A stretch of DNA of 64,000 nt from Bacteroidetes bacterium HGW-Bacteroidetes-8 (GTDB taxonomy: Bacteria; Bacteroidota; Bacteroidia; Bacteroidales; UBA932), in contig PHCZ01000007.1 in the NCBI GenBank assembly GCA_002840895.1, forward strand, positions 1-64,000, given 5' to 3'. A model generated the notes under the pieces. The model searched no databases, had not been told where the DNA came from, and was given only the letters and a program-made list of their open reading frames with translations. Position numbers and translations under genes: made by a program. Positions 8,945-15,341 of the stretch are shown in pieces (positions within the stretch are counted from its first letter, which is position 1; each line of letters starts with the position of its first letter).

Positions 8945-9553
8945 TTAAAAGTTTGCCAAAAGGCTCTGTTGTGGAATGGTAACATCAAACTTGACCGTGA
9001 TTAAATCACCGGTTTTAATTAAACCAAGCATTGCTACCGGAGGTTTTATTTTGTAGTCGCTCATTTTAATCGGAACGCTTCCTGTAAAACGGAAAGCATC
9101 CGACGAACTCTTTTTACCGGAAGATTTTATTGTAACTTTTTTAGTAACTCCTGCAATTGTTAGATTTCCTGTAAGAGTTACTTCTGCATCAGATCCGCTA
9201 AAAACGGGGGTTGCAGGTTCTGTAAGTTGAAAAGTAATAGTGGGATTTTTATCTGAATTTAGCGCCTCGTAAGTCTTCTTATCCATCAACTTCTCCTCAT
9301 CCTTACTCTTAATTGAGAGAACCGGAATATTTATGGTAAGTGATTTGATGCTCTTTTGGTCAATAAGATACTCCCCGGTTGATTGCTCAACTTTACTCTC
9401 CCAATCGTGTAGTGTAGAGGTTCCTAAAATTGAGATTACCGGTTTAATAGGGCTAGGTTTTAAACTTTGGGCATAGCTATGGTTGTAGTTACTTATTAAT
9501 ACAAAAGCTAAAAGCCCGAAAATACTATTAAGTAGGTAGTTTTTTTGTTTCAT
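8945..9553 (-). CDS. YceI-family periplasmic protein
   Basis: A 202-residue protein with a signal peptide ending in SYAQ (about 29 residues). The mature part fits YceI well: GTSTLHDWESKV near the start, MDKKTYEALNSDKNPTITFQ in the middle, and LTGNLTIAGVTKKVTI and VAMLGLIKTGDLITVKFDV towards the end. The family forms a lipocalin-like barrel that binds polyisoprenoid or quinone-like lipids. It is the first gene after the Rrf2 regulator (7 bases apart) and 30 bases before the porin-like gene, so the three are very likely one transcript. Confidence 0.85.
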   Translation of the reverse strand: MKQKNYLLNSIFGLLAFVLISNYNHSYAQSLKPSPIKPVISILGTSTLHDWESKVEQSTGEYLIDQKSIKSLTINIPVLSIKSKDEEKLMDKKTYEALNSDKNPTITFQLTEPATPVFSGSDAEVTLTGNLTIAGVTKKVTIKSSGKKSSSDAFRFTGSVPIKMSDYKIKPPVAMLGLIKTGDLITVKFDVTIPQQSLLANF

Positions 9554-9560
9554 TATATCT

Positions 9561-9974
9561 TTAATTAGTGTGGTTATTATTAAAAATTATTTGAGATAAA
9601 CTCTTTTTTGAGAGCAATTCAATAAGCTCTTGTTTGAACTCAATCCAGTAGTCTCTGGATTTGCAATCGCAAGATCTGCTGCAAAATTTTTTATTTTCAA
9701 TACAGTCAACAATTATTGTCGGCTCGAATGCGGTATAGATATCCCATACAGTTATCTCATCTGGATTTCTGGTAAGCTTATAACCGCTTCCTTTTCCTTT
9801 TGAATTGGCAATCAGCCCTTTAAGCTTAAGGGCGGCAATTATGCTATCAAGATACTTAAGAGATATATCCTGATGTATTGCTATATCTTTTTGAAGAACA
9901 CCCTCCGGATTCTGAGAACTGGCAATATCTATCATTGCCCTCATCCCGTAACGAATTTTTGTATTTATCTTCAT
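9561..9974 (-). CDS. Rrf2-family transcriptional regulator with four cysteines
   Basis: A 137-residue winged-helix regulator of the Rrf2 family: YGMRAMIDIA at the N-terminus, a recognition helix near ISLKYLDSIIAALK, then the wing GKGSGYKLTRN. Four cysteines follow (Cys91, Cys98, Cys102, Cys104), spaced C-x6-C-x3-C-x-C. These could ligate an Fe-S cluster as in IscR and NsrR, or sense redox. It heads the YceI-porin-YceI cluster and probably regulates it. A good -7 box lies at 9996-10003. Confidence 0.88.
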   Translation of the reverse strand: MKINTKIRYGMRAMIDIASSQNPEGVLQKDIAIHQDISLKYLDSIIAALKLKGLIANSKGKGSGYKLTRNPDEITVWDIYTAFEPTIIVDCIENKKFCSRSCDCKSRDYWIEFKQELIELLSKKSLSQIIFNNNHTN

Positions 9975-9995
9975 TGGACTTTATTAAATTTAGTG

Positions 9996-10003
9996 CAAAT
10001 ATA
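9996..10003 (-). promoter_or_regulatory. Candidate -7 box for the Rrf2-YceI-porin operon
   Basis: On the minus strand this reads TATATTTG, an exact TAnnTTTG match, 22 bases before the Rrf2 start codon. I do not see a clear TTTG at the -33 position. Its place suggests the Rrf2 protein could bind here and autoregulate, though no operator palindrome is obvious. Confidence 0.5.
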
Positions 10004-10073
10004 GATAAAAAATATAAATCCTATAACATTGGTAGGATAATTTAAGAAAAAAAAAGAGTTTCTGTATCTGGAT

Positions 10074-10796
10074 TTAACTAAACCTGCTTCTTAAAACGGA
10101 AGAATAGGTTTTACTCATCATAACAGGCACATCAAAACCTGTTATGTAGACGCGGAAAGAGTAGTTAAACCACTTTTCCAACTTCTCTACATAATCTATA
10201 TTCACGATGCTTGTACGGTGTATTCTGCAAAATTTATTAGATGGAAGCCTGCTCTCCCAATCTTTTAAAGCCCTGTAGAGAAGATGTTTTTCACCGTTAT
10301 TGATAAAAATTTTAGAGTAGTTGCCTGTGGATTGAATAAGAATAATCTCTTTTAAATTAACAAATTTCATAAACTTATTATCGCTGATAAAAATTTTATC
10401 TTCATAATTGAACTTTTGACAGGATATGTTTGAACCCTCATCTTTTGACAACCTATCCAACATCTTCTCAATTCTATCTTCACTTACCGGTTTTACCAAA
10501 TAGTCAAACGCATTAACATCAAAAGCTCTAAGGGCAAAATTGTCATAGGCGGATACAAAAACAACCCGACCCTCATAATTTATTTGCTCCAGTAGGTCAA
10601 ACCCACTCTGTTTGGGCATCTGAATATCCAGAAAAACAATATCGGGTGAGAGGCTCTCTATAATTCTCTTAGCAGAAGTTACATCATATGCCTCACCCAC
10701 TATCTCTACGTTATCAAACTTGTTAAGCAGTCGGATAAGTCTTTGTCGTGCCAACCGTTCGTCATCTACAACTACAGCGCTATATTTTTCCTGCAT
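10074..10796 (-). CDS. LytTR-type response regulator
   Basis: A 240-residue two-component regulator. The receiver domain (about 5-120) has the acidic pair Asp11-Asp12, the phosphoacceptor Asp57 (IVFLDIQMP) and the conserved Lys (FDYLVKPVSE). The LytTR DNA-binding domain follows (about 138-240; LIQSTGNYSKIFINNGEKHL, CRIHRTSIVNIDYVEKLEKW). It is the natural partner of the histidine kinase that ends 54 bases upstream. LytTR regulators bind short direct repeats, but the targets cannot be read here. Confidence 0.92.
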   Translation of the reverse strand: MQEKYSAVVVDDERLARQRLIRLLNKFDNVEIVGEAYDVTSAKRIIESLSPDIVFLDIQMPKQSGFDLLEQINYEGRVVFVSAYDNFALRAFDVNAFDYLVKPVSEDRIEKMLDRLSKDEGSNISCQKFNYEDKIFISDNKFMKFVNLKEIILIQSTGNYSKIFINNGEKHLLYRALKDWESRLPSNKFCRIHRTSIVNIDYVEKLEKWFNYSFRVYITGFDVPVMMSKTYSSVLRSRFS

Positions 10797-10850
10797 CTGA
10801 ATATTTTACTTTAAAATGTTGGTACAGATAATAATCTGGTTGAATATATA

Positions 10851-11927
10851 TTACTTAAAAAACACAAGATTGATGTCTACAAATTCATCGGTAGAGATTA
10901 TCTCAAATGAGCATTTATTGTCATATTCGCAGTTTAACCTCTCCTTAACATTAGTAATTCCTGTGTTTGTCCCAGAACTGTTTTCAGGTATGGAGTCAAC
11001 CCATTTGCCGCTGTTTTTTACACTTATTGTGATTCTATCTTTATCATAAAAGGAGGTTATATAGACCTTTAGGGGCAATTCACTTGTCTCCATTCCGTGT
11101 TTAACTGCATTTTCAACAATTGGGTAGAGAATTGCAGGAGGAACCATCAAGGTTTCTGTTCTCGGATCTATATTTATAAAGAACTCAAGATTGTGTTCAA
11201 AACGTATTGATTGGATATATATATAGTGCTTAATGAATGAAATCTCCTTCTTGAGCTCAATGCGGGAGCTCTCTTTATAAGTAAGGGTATATCTAAGGAA
11301 ACTTGCAAGTTCATATATTATCAACTGGGCTCTGGAGGGGTCTTCATCCACCATTGCAGATATTGAGTTGAGGGAGTTGAACAAAAAATGGGGGTTAATC
11401 TGATTTTTGAGTGCCTCCATTTTAGCTTTGAGAGCATTATAGAGAGCTCTCTCCTTATCTTCCCTCTCAATCTTCCAGCGATAGAAAAGATTTATAATAA
11501 AATACGAAGCACACCAAAGAGCAAGAAGGATGAAAATTCCTGTAACCCTTTTTGCAAATGAGTTAATCGTTATCTGCGATATGGCAGATATGGGGTAGTC
11601 GTAGTATAGAAGGGTGAAGAGAGTGTCAGACAGATACCATAAAACAGACGAAACTAAAGCAGCAGTTGTAATTATTGTGATAGAAAACGCAAGAGAAAAT
11701 CTGTTTAAGGAGACCTGTTTAAAAAGATACCTCAGCAGGGATGTAATTGCCAATGGAATTATAAAATTTGAGATGAAGACCTTAAGAACATCACTTGCAA
11801 AAAAGTCGGCAGGAGAGTAGAGAATTGCCCAGACAACGCCAAATAGAAACCACCCGGAGATGTTCAACTTCCAAAAGCTAATCTTCTTAGAGTAGATGTT
11901 ATTGAAGATGTTATAGTTGCTATTCAC
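10851..11927 (-). CDS. LytS/YehU-type sensor histidine kinase
   Basis: A 358-residue kinase. About four transmembrane segments occupy residues 22-150 without a large extracytoplasmic loop. The His-kinase domain contains the phosphoacceptor His180 in QINPHFLFNSLNS. The ATPase region has ILYPIVENAVKHG (N box) and SGTNTGITNVKERL (G box). The lack of a large sensor loop suggests it senses a membrane or intramembrane signal, or works with a partner protein. The exported beta-sandwich protein immediately upstream (24 bases) is a candidate partner. Confidence 0.92.
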   Translation of the reverse strand: MNSNYNIFNNIYSKKISFWKLNISGWFLFGVVWAILYSPADFFASDVLKVFISNFIIPLAITSLLRYLFKQVSLNRFSLAFSITIITTAALVSSVLWYLSDTLFTLLYYDYPISAISQITINSFAKRVTGIFILLALWCASYFIINLFYRWKIEREDKERALYNALKAKMEALKNQINPHFLFNSLNSISAMVDEDPSRAQLIIYELASFLRYTLTYKESSRIELKKEISFIKHYIYIQSIRFEHNLEFFINIDPRTETLMVPPAILYPIVENAVKHGMETSELPLKVYITSFYDKDRITISVKNSGKWVDSIPENSSGTNTGITNVKERLNCEYDNKCSFEIISTDEFVDINLVFFK

Positions 11928-11951
11928 GACTTTACACTACGAAGCTGGAGG

Positions 11952-12359
11952 TTAGTTGAAAATCCATTTAATATCACAGGTAGTGCTATCTTTTTTATCT
12001 CGGGGGGGGCCATAATGGAAGCAGAAAAAATAGTCTATACTTGTAGTTTGCTCAAGATATCTTGTGTCTCTCTCCAAAATTACAGCAATAGAAGAGTTAG
12101 AAGAGACATTGACCAATTTAGATTTGTATCTCCTGCACGAGAAGAGAAGGACGGAATTTGGGTTGATATCCTTAATGGTGTATCGTCCCTTTGAGTCTGT
12201 AACAACTACATCATCGCTACCCGGGAACATAATCTTTACCCCTTTTACAGGCGTGTGTTTAAGGGCATCTATAACAGTCCCGCTTACGGTGAAGTTTTGA
12301 GCAGAACAAATATGGATACTTGCTATAAGAACAAAAACAATAAAATATAGCTTATTCAT
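11952..12359 (-). CDS. Exported carboxypeptidase-regulatory-like domain protein
   Basis: A 135-residue protein with a signal peptide ending SAQN (about residue 21). One carboxypeptidase-regulatory-like beta-sandwich follows (residues about 22-95; FTVSGTVIDALKHTPVKGV, VVTDSKGRYTIKDI). The C-terminal 40 residues are unrelated and carry two cysteines (FFCFHYG, TTCDIKW). This domain is usually the N-terminal part of SusC-like receptors, so a free-standing copy is unusual. It is 24 bases upstream of the LytS-type kinase and may be a periplasmic accessory of it. That role is inference from position only. Confidence 0.7.
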   Translation of the reverse strand: MNKLYFIVFVLIASIHICSAQNFTVSGTVIDALKHTPVKGVKIMFPGSDDVVVTDSKGRYTIKDINPNSVLLFSCRRYKSKLVNVSSNSSIAVILERDTRYLEQTTSIDYFFCFHYGPPRDKKDSTTCDIKWIFN

Positions 12360-12450
12360 ATGTAATAAAAGTTATTCTTTCAATTGACAGGTTTTTGTAT
12401 CTATTAGACGAAAGATCTTTAAGGAATGTTGCACTAGTTTTGCACTAATT

Positions 12451-13560
12451 TCAGAAGCTATCTCCATTTTTTTTAGACAAGTCTAAAATCCTTATATCAA
12501 TCCCCCATAGTTTTGCTTTATATTCGATAAATTTCTTTAACCCATAATAACTCCAGTTTCTTAAAAGAAATGGGTCATTTTTTGCTCTCTGCTCTTTATC
12601 TGTTTGGTTTATAAGATTTATGTGCTTACACCTGTTTGCGACTGCATAGTCGACAAGCATTTTGGAATATGTGTGCAGTCGGGTTTTAATGTAATCTCTC
12701 TCTTTGTTGTGAAAATTTGAGATAGCCTGAAATTTTCTTTTGCGACCCTTACCTCCTGCAGAAAATTTAGAATTAACCTGAGCTCTTCTCATCGCAGCCT
12801 GTATCTGCAACCTGCGATGCATAAACTCCTCCCTGTTCCCGATATGCTTAACATCACCTTCAAAGTTGGCAATTATTGGAATCTCGGCCGAAAGTGATGC
12901 ATCCACAGATTTTGCATCATTCAAGAGAATCGTGTTAGCACCACATTTATAACTAAGCAACAAAAATAGCTTTCTCTTTGTATCGTCAATAAGAATTGAA
13001 GATTCACAAAGTTCGAATGTTTTACTAATACAACCTTCGAGCACCTTTTTATTATTGCTTCTGTCTCTCCCCAGAGTTATTCCAAAACGTATACCAAAGA
13101 GAGTAAATTCATAATGGTTCAGCTCCTGGTTCCACCTGAGACTCTTCATAGAGATTGAACTGAACGGGATAGGAGTATTGTTTTTATAGGTAAATAATGA
13201 ACAAGTTCCTTTGAAAAGTGCGGGTTTGAAGCAGCTGTACTTTTTTATGACGGTTTTCTGTAGGCAGTTTAATATATCTGTTGGCACCCTCCCCTTCATT
13301 CTTTCGGATAAAAGCACATAACCTGCAGAACCCTCTTTTACAGGCTCTCCTCTAGCACCTGTAATTCCAAGATCAATTTTTGACTTCTCTGTGATAAATT
13401 TGTAATACTTAAGTCTGTCAATACTATACAAATAGGATAACATCTCATTTGCACCGTTTACAATCAAATATCTCCAATTATATAGTTGACAGTATAACTC
13501 TCTCTTTACATTTTTATCATCTTCACAAATGTAAATCTCTAATCTTCTTGTCAAGGTCAT
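12451..13560 (-). CDS. Nuclease-dead Cas12f/TnpB homologue lacking the zinc finger
   Basis: A 369-residue protein with Cas12f/TnpB architecture. Residues about 130-205 resemble the family wedge region (PIPFSSISMKSLRW, FGITLGRDRSNN, CESSILIDD). Residues 238-300 match the RuvC helical part (IGNREEFMHRRLQIQAAMRR, then GKGRKRKF and NKERDYIKT), and 330-352 match FLLRNWSYYGLKKFIEYKAK. The active site is ruined. The RuvC-II Glu position (INLED in active relatives) reads INLIN with Ile317. The RuvC-I signature DLG is missing (VDASLSAEIP, 219-228). The protein ends at 369, before the CxxC zinc finger and the RuvC-III Asp. The other frames after the stop contain no zinc-finger remnant, so this is domain loss and not a single frameshift. 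No transposase or IS ends are near. Probably an RNA-guided DNA-binding regulator, with its guide RNA encoded just upstream. Confidence 0.85.
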   Translation of the reverse strand: MTLTRRLEIYICEDDKNVKRELYCQLYNWRYLIVNGANEMLSYLYSIDRLKYYKFITEKSKIDLGITGARGEPVKEGSAGYVLLSERMKGRVPTDILNCLQKTVIKKYSCFKPALFKGTCSLFTYKNNTPIPFSSISMKSLRWNQELNHYEFTLFGIRFGITLGRDRSNNKKVLEGCISKTFELCESSILIDDTKRKLFLLLSYKCGANTILLNDAKSVDASLSAEIPIIANFEGDVKHIGNREEFMHRRLQIQAAMRRAQVNSKFSAGGKGRKRKFQAISNFHNKERDYIKTRLHTYSKMLVDYAVANRCKHINLINQTDKEQRAKNDPFLLRNWSYYGLKKFIEYKAKLWGIDIRILDLSKKNGDSF

Positions 13561-13609
13561 ATTCGGTAGAACAAAACATCTATTTGGTTGAAAAAATATT
13601 TTTTGTATA

Positions 13610-13629
13610 TTAGTACTTAATTACTAACC
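13610..13629 (-). ncRNA. Inferred guide segment of the Cas12f-like guide RNA
   Basis: This is the stretch directly 3' of the scaffold end ATGCAGC, read on the minus strand and beginning GGTTAGTAATTAAG. In Cas12f and TnpB RNAs the guide follows the scaffold 3' end. The first 11 bases recur with a 5' TTTT flank in the second susC leader (54127-54137). Weaker matches lie in the leader of the adjacent susC: 8 bases at 18644-18651 with a TTTT flank, and 15 of 20 at 18608-18627 with a TTT flank. Guide length is a guess. The region is AT-rich, so the matches need a background test. Confidence 0.5.
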
Positions 13630-13735
13630 GCTGCATCTGCTCTGTAGGGTAATCTATTTTTGGGAATTGAAGGCCCGGTTTAAAGCAGTTTATGAGTGCA
13701 AATGCCCCACATTAAGGGCTCACAGCAGCCCCGGT
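13630..13735 (-). ncRNA. Candidate natural single-guide RNA scaffold (tracrRNA-crRNA-like)
   Basis: Read on the minus strand, the scaffold opens with hairpin GGGCT-GCTGTG-AGCCC (13731-13716) followed by TTAATGT. An 8-bp helix then joins GCATTTGC (13705-13698) to GCAGATGC (13640-13633), extended past one mismatch by CT/AG. The 3' end, ATGCAGC, can pair CAGC with the GCTG in the first hairpin loop, forming a pseudoknot. From memory, Un1Cas12f tracrRNA has GGGCTGCT...AGCC..TAATGT, and its repeat ends ATGCAAC and pairs with the hairpin loop in the same way. The match in sequence and topology is striking. Here the two parts are continuous, like a natural single guide. It lies between susD and the dead nuclease gene, on the same strand as both. 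Confidence 0.65.
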
Positions 13736-13738
13736 TTT

Positions 13739-13746
13739 AAAATTTA
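13739..13746 (-). promoter_or_regulatory. Weak -7-like box upstream of the guide RNA scaffold
   Basis: The minus strand reads TAAATTTT, one mismatch from TAnnTTTG. Initiation 6-7 bases downstream would start the RNA almost exactly at the GGGG hairpin. No -33 TTTG is seen. The alternative is that the guide RNA is processed from susC-susD read-through. Confidence 0.25.
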
Positions 13747-13798
13747 AATCACTCCACATAAGAGAGTTATTGTACCTCTTATGTGGATTGATTTTAAA
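13746..13798 (-). terminator. Strong hairpin after susD, without a T-run
   Basis: CCACATAAGAG (13754-13764) and CTCTTATGTGG (13776-13786) form a perfect 11-bp stem, extended by AAATCA/TGATTT past one mismatch. On the minus strand it is followed by AGTGATTTAAATTTT rather than a U-run, so it may be a weak terminator, an RNA-stabilising 3' end, or a 5' stem of the guide RNA. Other terminators in this window carry clear T-runs. Confidence 0.55.
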
Positions 13799-13805
13799 AA
13801 AGATG

Positions 13806-15329
13806 TTAGTCAATCAAAGGATTGTAGTCAGTTTCACGAATTGGTATCAGCCAGGTCCAGTTGTTGCCAAAGCTTGGATCTCTGGTAACTGCAAGAACAC
13901 TCACAAAATTACCTCCATCTGTAGGACTCTTTCTGTTTATGCTATCTCCCCAACGTTTGAGATCAAACCAGTCAAAACCCTCTCCCCAAAGTTCAAGAGC
14001 GCGATAAGTTTTTATCTCATCCAGTAGAGCAGTACCTGTTTTTGTACAGTTGTAGGTTAGATCTCTACCACTACTGTTGTTTAGTGCATTCATTGCGCTC
14101 TGTGAACCCGGGATATCATTTAGCCTATATTTTGCTTCGGCCTCAATAAGATACATCTCGGATGAGCGGAAGTGGTTAAGGTTGCCGACACCCGGATAGT
14201 CGATTGCCTTGAATTTAAATTGCATATATGCGTATGGAGAAGCTGTACTATATAGATCCGGATAAAGCTGAAAAGCTCTTGCCTTTAATGCAGTACCGGC
14301 AACACCTGTTGCAGTGGTGTAAGTGTAACCAGCAGGGTCTAAAAAGAGACCTTTTCTAATATCTGTAGCAGGAATCTTATCGAAAAGCTCTTTACTTATG
14401 CATTTAGGGTAGAGCCTTACATTACTTGAGTTTGAGTTATACCCGATATAGGCGTGGAATGAGTAGTAATAAAGATTCTCATCTACAGAACCAAAACTGC
14501 CCCATATCCATTCGCTATTAGGTGTATTAAACCCTGCCCTGTAATCATTTACAGACATTAACGGATACCCGTTTCTGGCATTGACAGCCATAGTAGAGGC
14601 TTTGGTGTAATCTTCCTTAGTTATCGCCGCTCTTGCATAAACTGCATAAGCAACATTTTTGTCGGGGTCGTAGTTATATTGCCTGCTCTTTCCGGAACTT
14701 GTGTAAAGAGTAATCGCATCATCCAAATCTTTATAGATTTGAGTGTATACCTCTGCAAGTGTAGAAAGAGGCATCTCGCCAGTAGACTCGTCAAGTCTTA
14801 AAACCAAACCGGGGGCAGCTCCGTTATTGGAATCTTTCCAACGGTTACAGTAAAGCTGAGATAACATAAAATAGGAGTATGCCCTGTAAGTAAGAGCCTG
14901 AGCTTTAACAAAATCTTTGTCTGCCTGAGCTCCAGTGGCTTTTTCTACATTCACAATAATAGCATTGGCATTACCGATGATTCTGTAGTAATAGTACCAG
15001 GGGTAGTATAGATAGATACTAGTTGTCACCTCCCTGTACTCTCCATTAATGATAGATGACCATCCGGTCAGGTTTACAAAGAAGTGATTCCCGGGATAGT
15101 TCCCATACCACATCTTTATAGTTCCCTCTCCGTTGAACCCCTGTGACTCCAGGTACTGCATAGTCATAAGTTTGTTTATGCCATTGATAGCCAGGGCAAT
15201 ATTCTCAACAGACTCAAATACGGTAGTTGTAGTGGTTGATGCTGTCGGTTTGGTGTCGAGGTAATCTTTGGAACACGAGCAAAGAGTCACAACACTCAGA
15301 ATAGTTAATATTTTGATTATTTTATTCAT
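13806..15329 (-). CDS. susD: SusD/RagB-family nutrient-binding outer-membrane lipoprotein (operon 1)
   Basis: A 507-residue SusD homologue. The lipoprotein signal ends LCSC with Cys19 as the lipidation site, followed by SKDYLDTKPTAS, a typical surface-export sequence. The helical TPR-rich scaffold appears in ALTYRAYSYFMLSQLYCNRW. The family C-terminal region has FRSSEMYLIEAEAKYRLND and LDEIKTYRALELWGEGFDWFDLKRWGDS. SusD acts as a lid over its SusC partner, capturing oligosaccharide or peptide. It begins 12 bases after susC. No glycoside hydrolase or peptidase follows in this operon, so the ligand is unknown. Confidence 0.95.
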   Translation of the reverse strand: MNKIIKILTILSVVTLCSCSKDYLDTKPTASTTTTTVFESVENIALAINGINKLMTMQYLESQGFNGEGTIKMWYGNYPGNHFFVNLTGWSSIINGEYREVTTSIYLYYPWYYYYRIIGNANAIIVNVEKATGAQADKDFVKAQALTYRAYSYFMLSQLYCNRWKDSNNGAAPGLVLRLDESTGEMPLSTLAEVYTQIYKDLDDAITLYTSSGKSRQYNYDPDKNVAYAVYARAAITKEDYTKASTMAVNARNGYPLMSVNDYRAGFNTPNSEWIWGSFGSVDENLYYYSFHAYIGYNSNSSNVRLYPKCISKELFDKIPATDIRKGLFLDPAGYTYTTATGVAGTALKARAFQLYPDLYSTASPYAYMQFKFKAIDYPGVGNLNHFRSSEMYLIEAEAKYRLNDIPGSQSAMNALNNSSGRDLTYNCTKTGTALLDEIKTYRALELWGEGFDWFDLKRWGDSINRKSPTDGGNFVSVLAVTRDPSFGNNWTWLIPIRETDYNPLID

Positions 15330-15341
15330 AATTTTAAATTT

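Noticed and set aside
12395-12450. TTGCACTA direct repeats (two copies) just downstream of the dead nuclease gene as a guide or IS end.
   Set aside because: They are only 8 bases, without a scaffold-like structure beside them. The upstream element explains the guide RNA better.
12451-13560. Calling the Cas12f/TnpB-like gene an active IS200/IS605-type transposon gene.
   Set aside because: There is no TnpA, no recognisable element ends, no zinc finger and a lost active site. The RNA-like element is upstream, not at the 3' end.
13674-13741. CCCGGTTTAAA (13674-13684) and CCCCGGTTTTAAA (13729-13741) as a minimal CRISPR repeat-spacer-repeat.
   Set aside because: The two strings are short and imperfect, only one spacing exists, and both lie inside the scaffold-like RNA. 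No further repeat units or Cas1/Cas2 are present.
13742-13797. Treating the post-susD hairpin as a certain Rho-independent terminator.
   Set aside because: No U-run follows on the transcribed strand, so its role (terminator, stabiliser or RNA domain) is left open.
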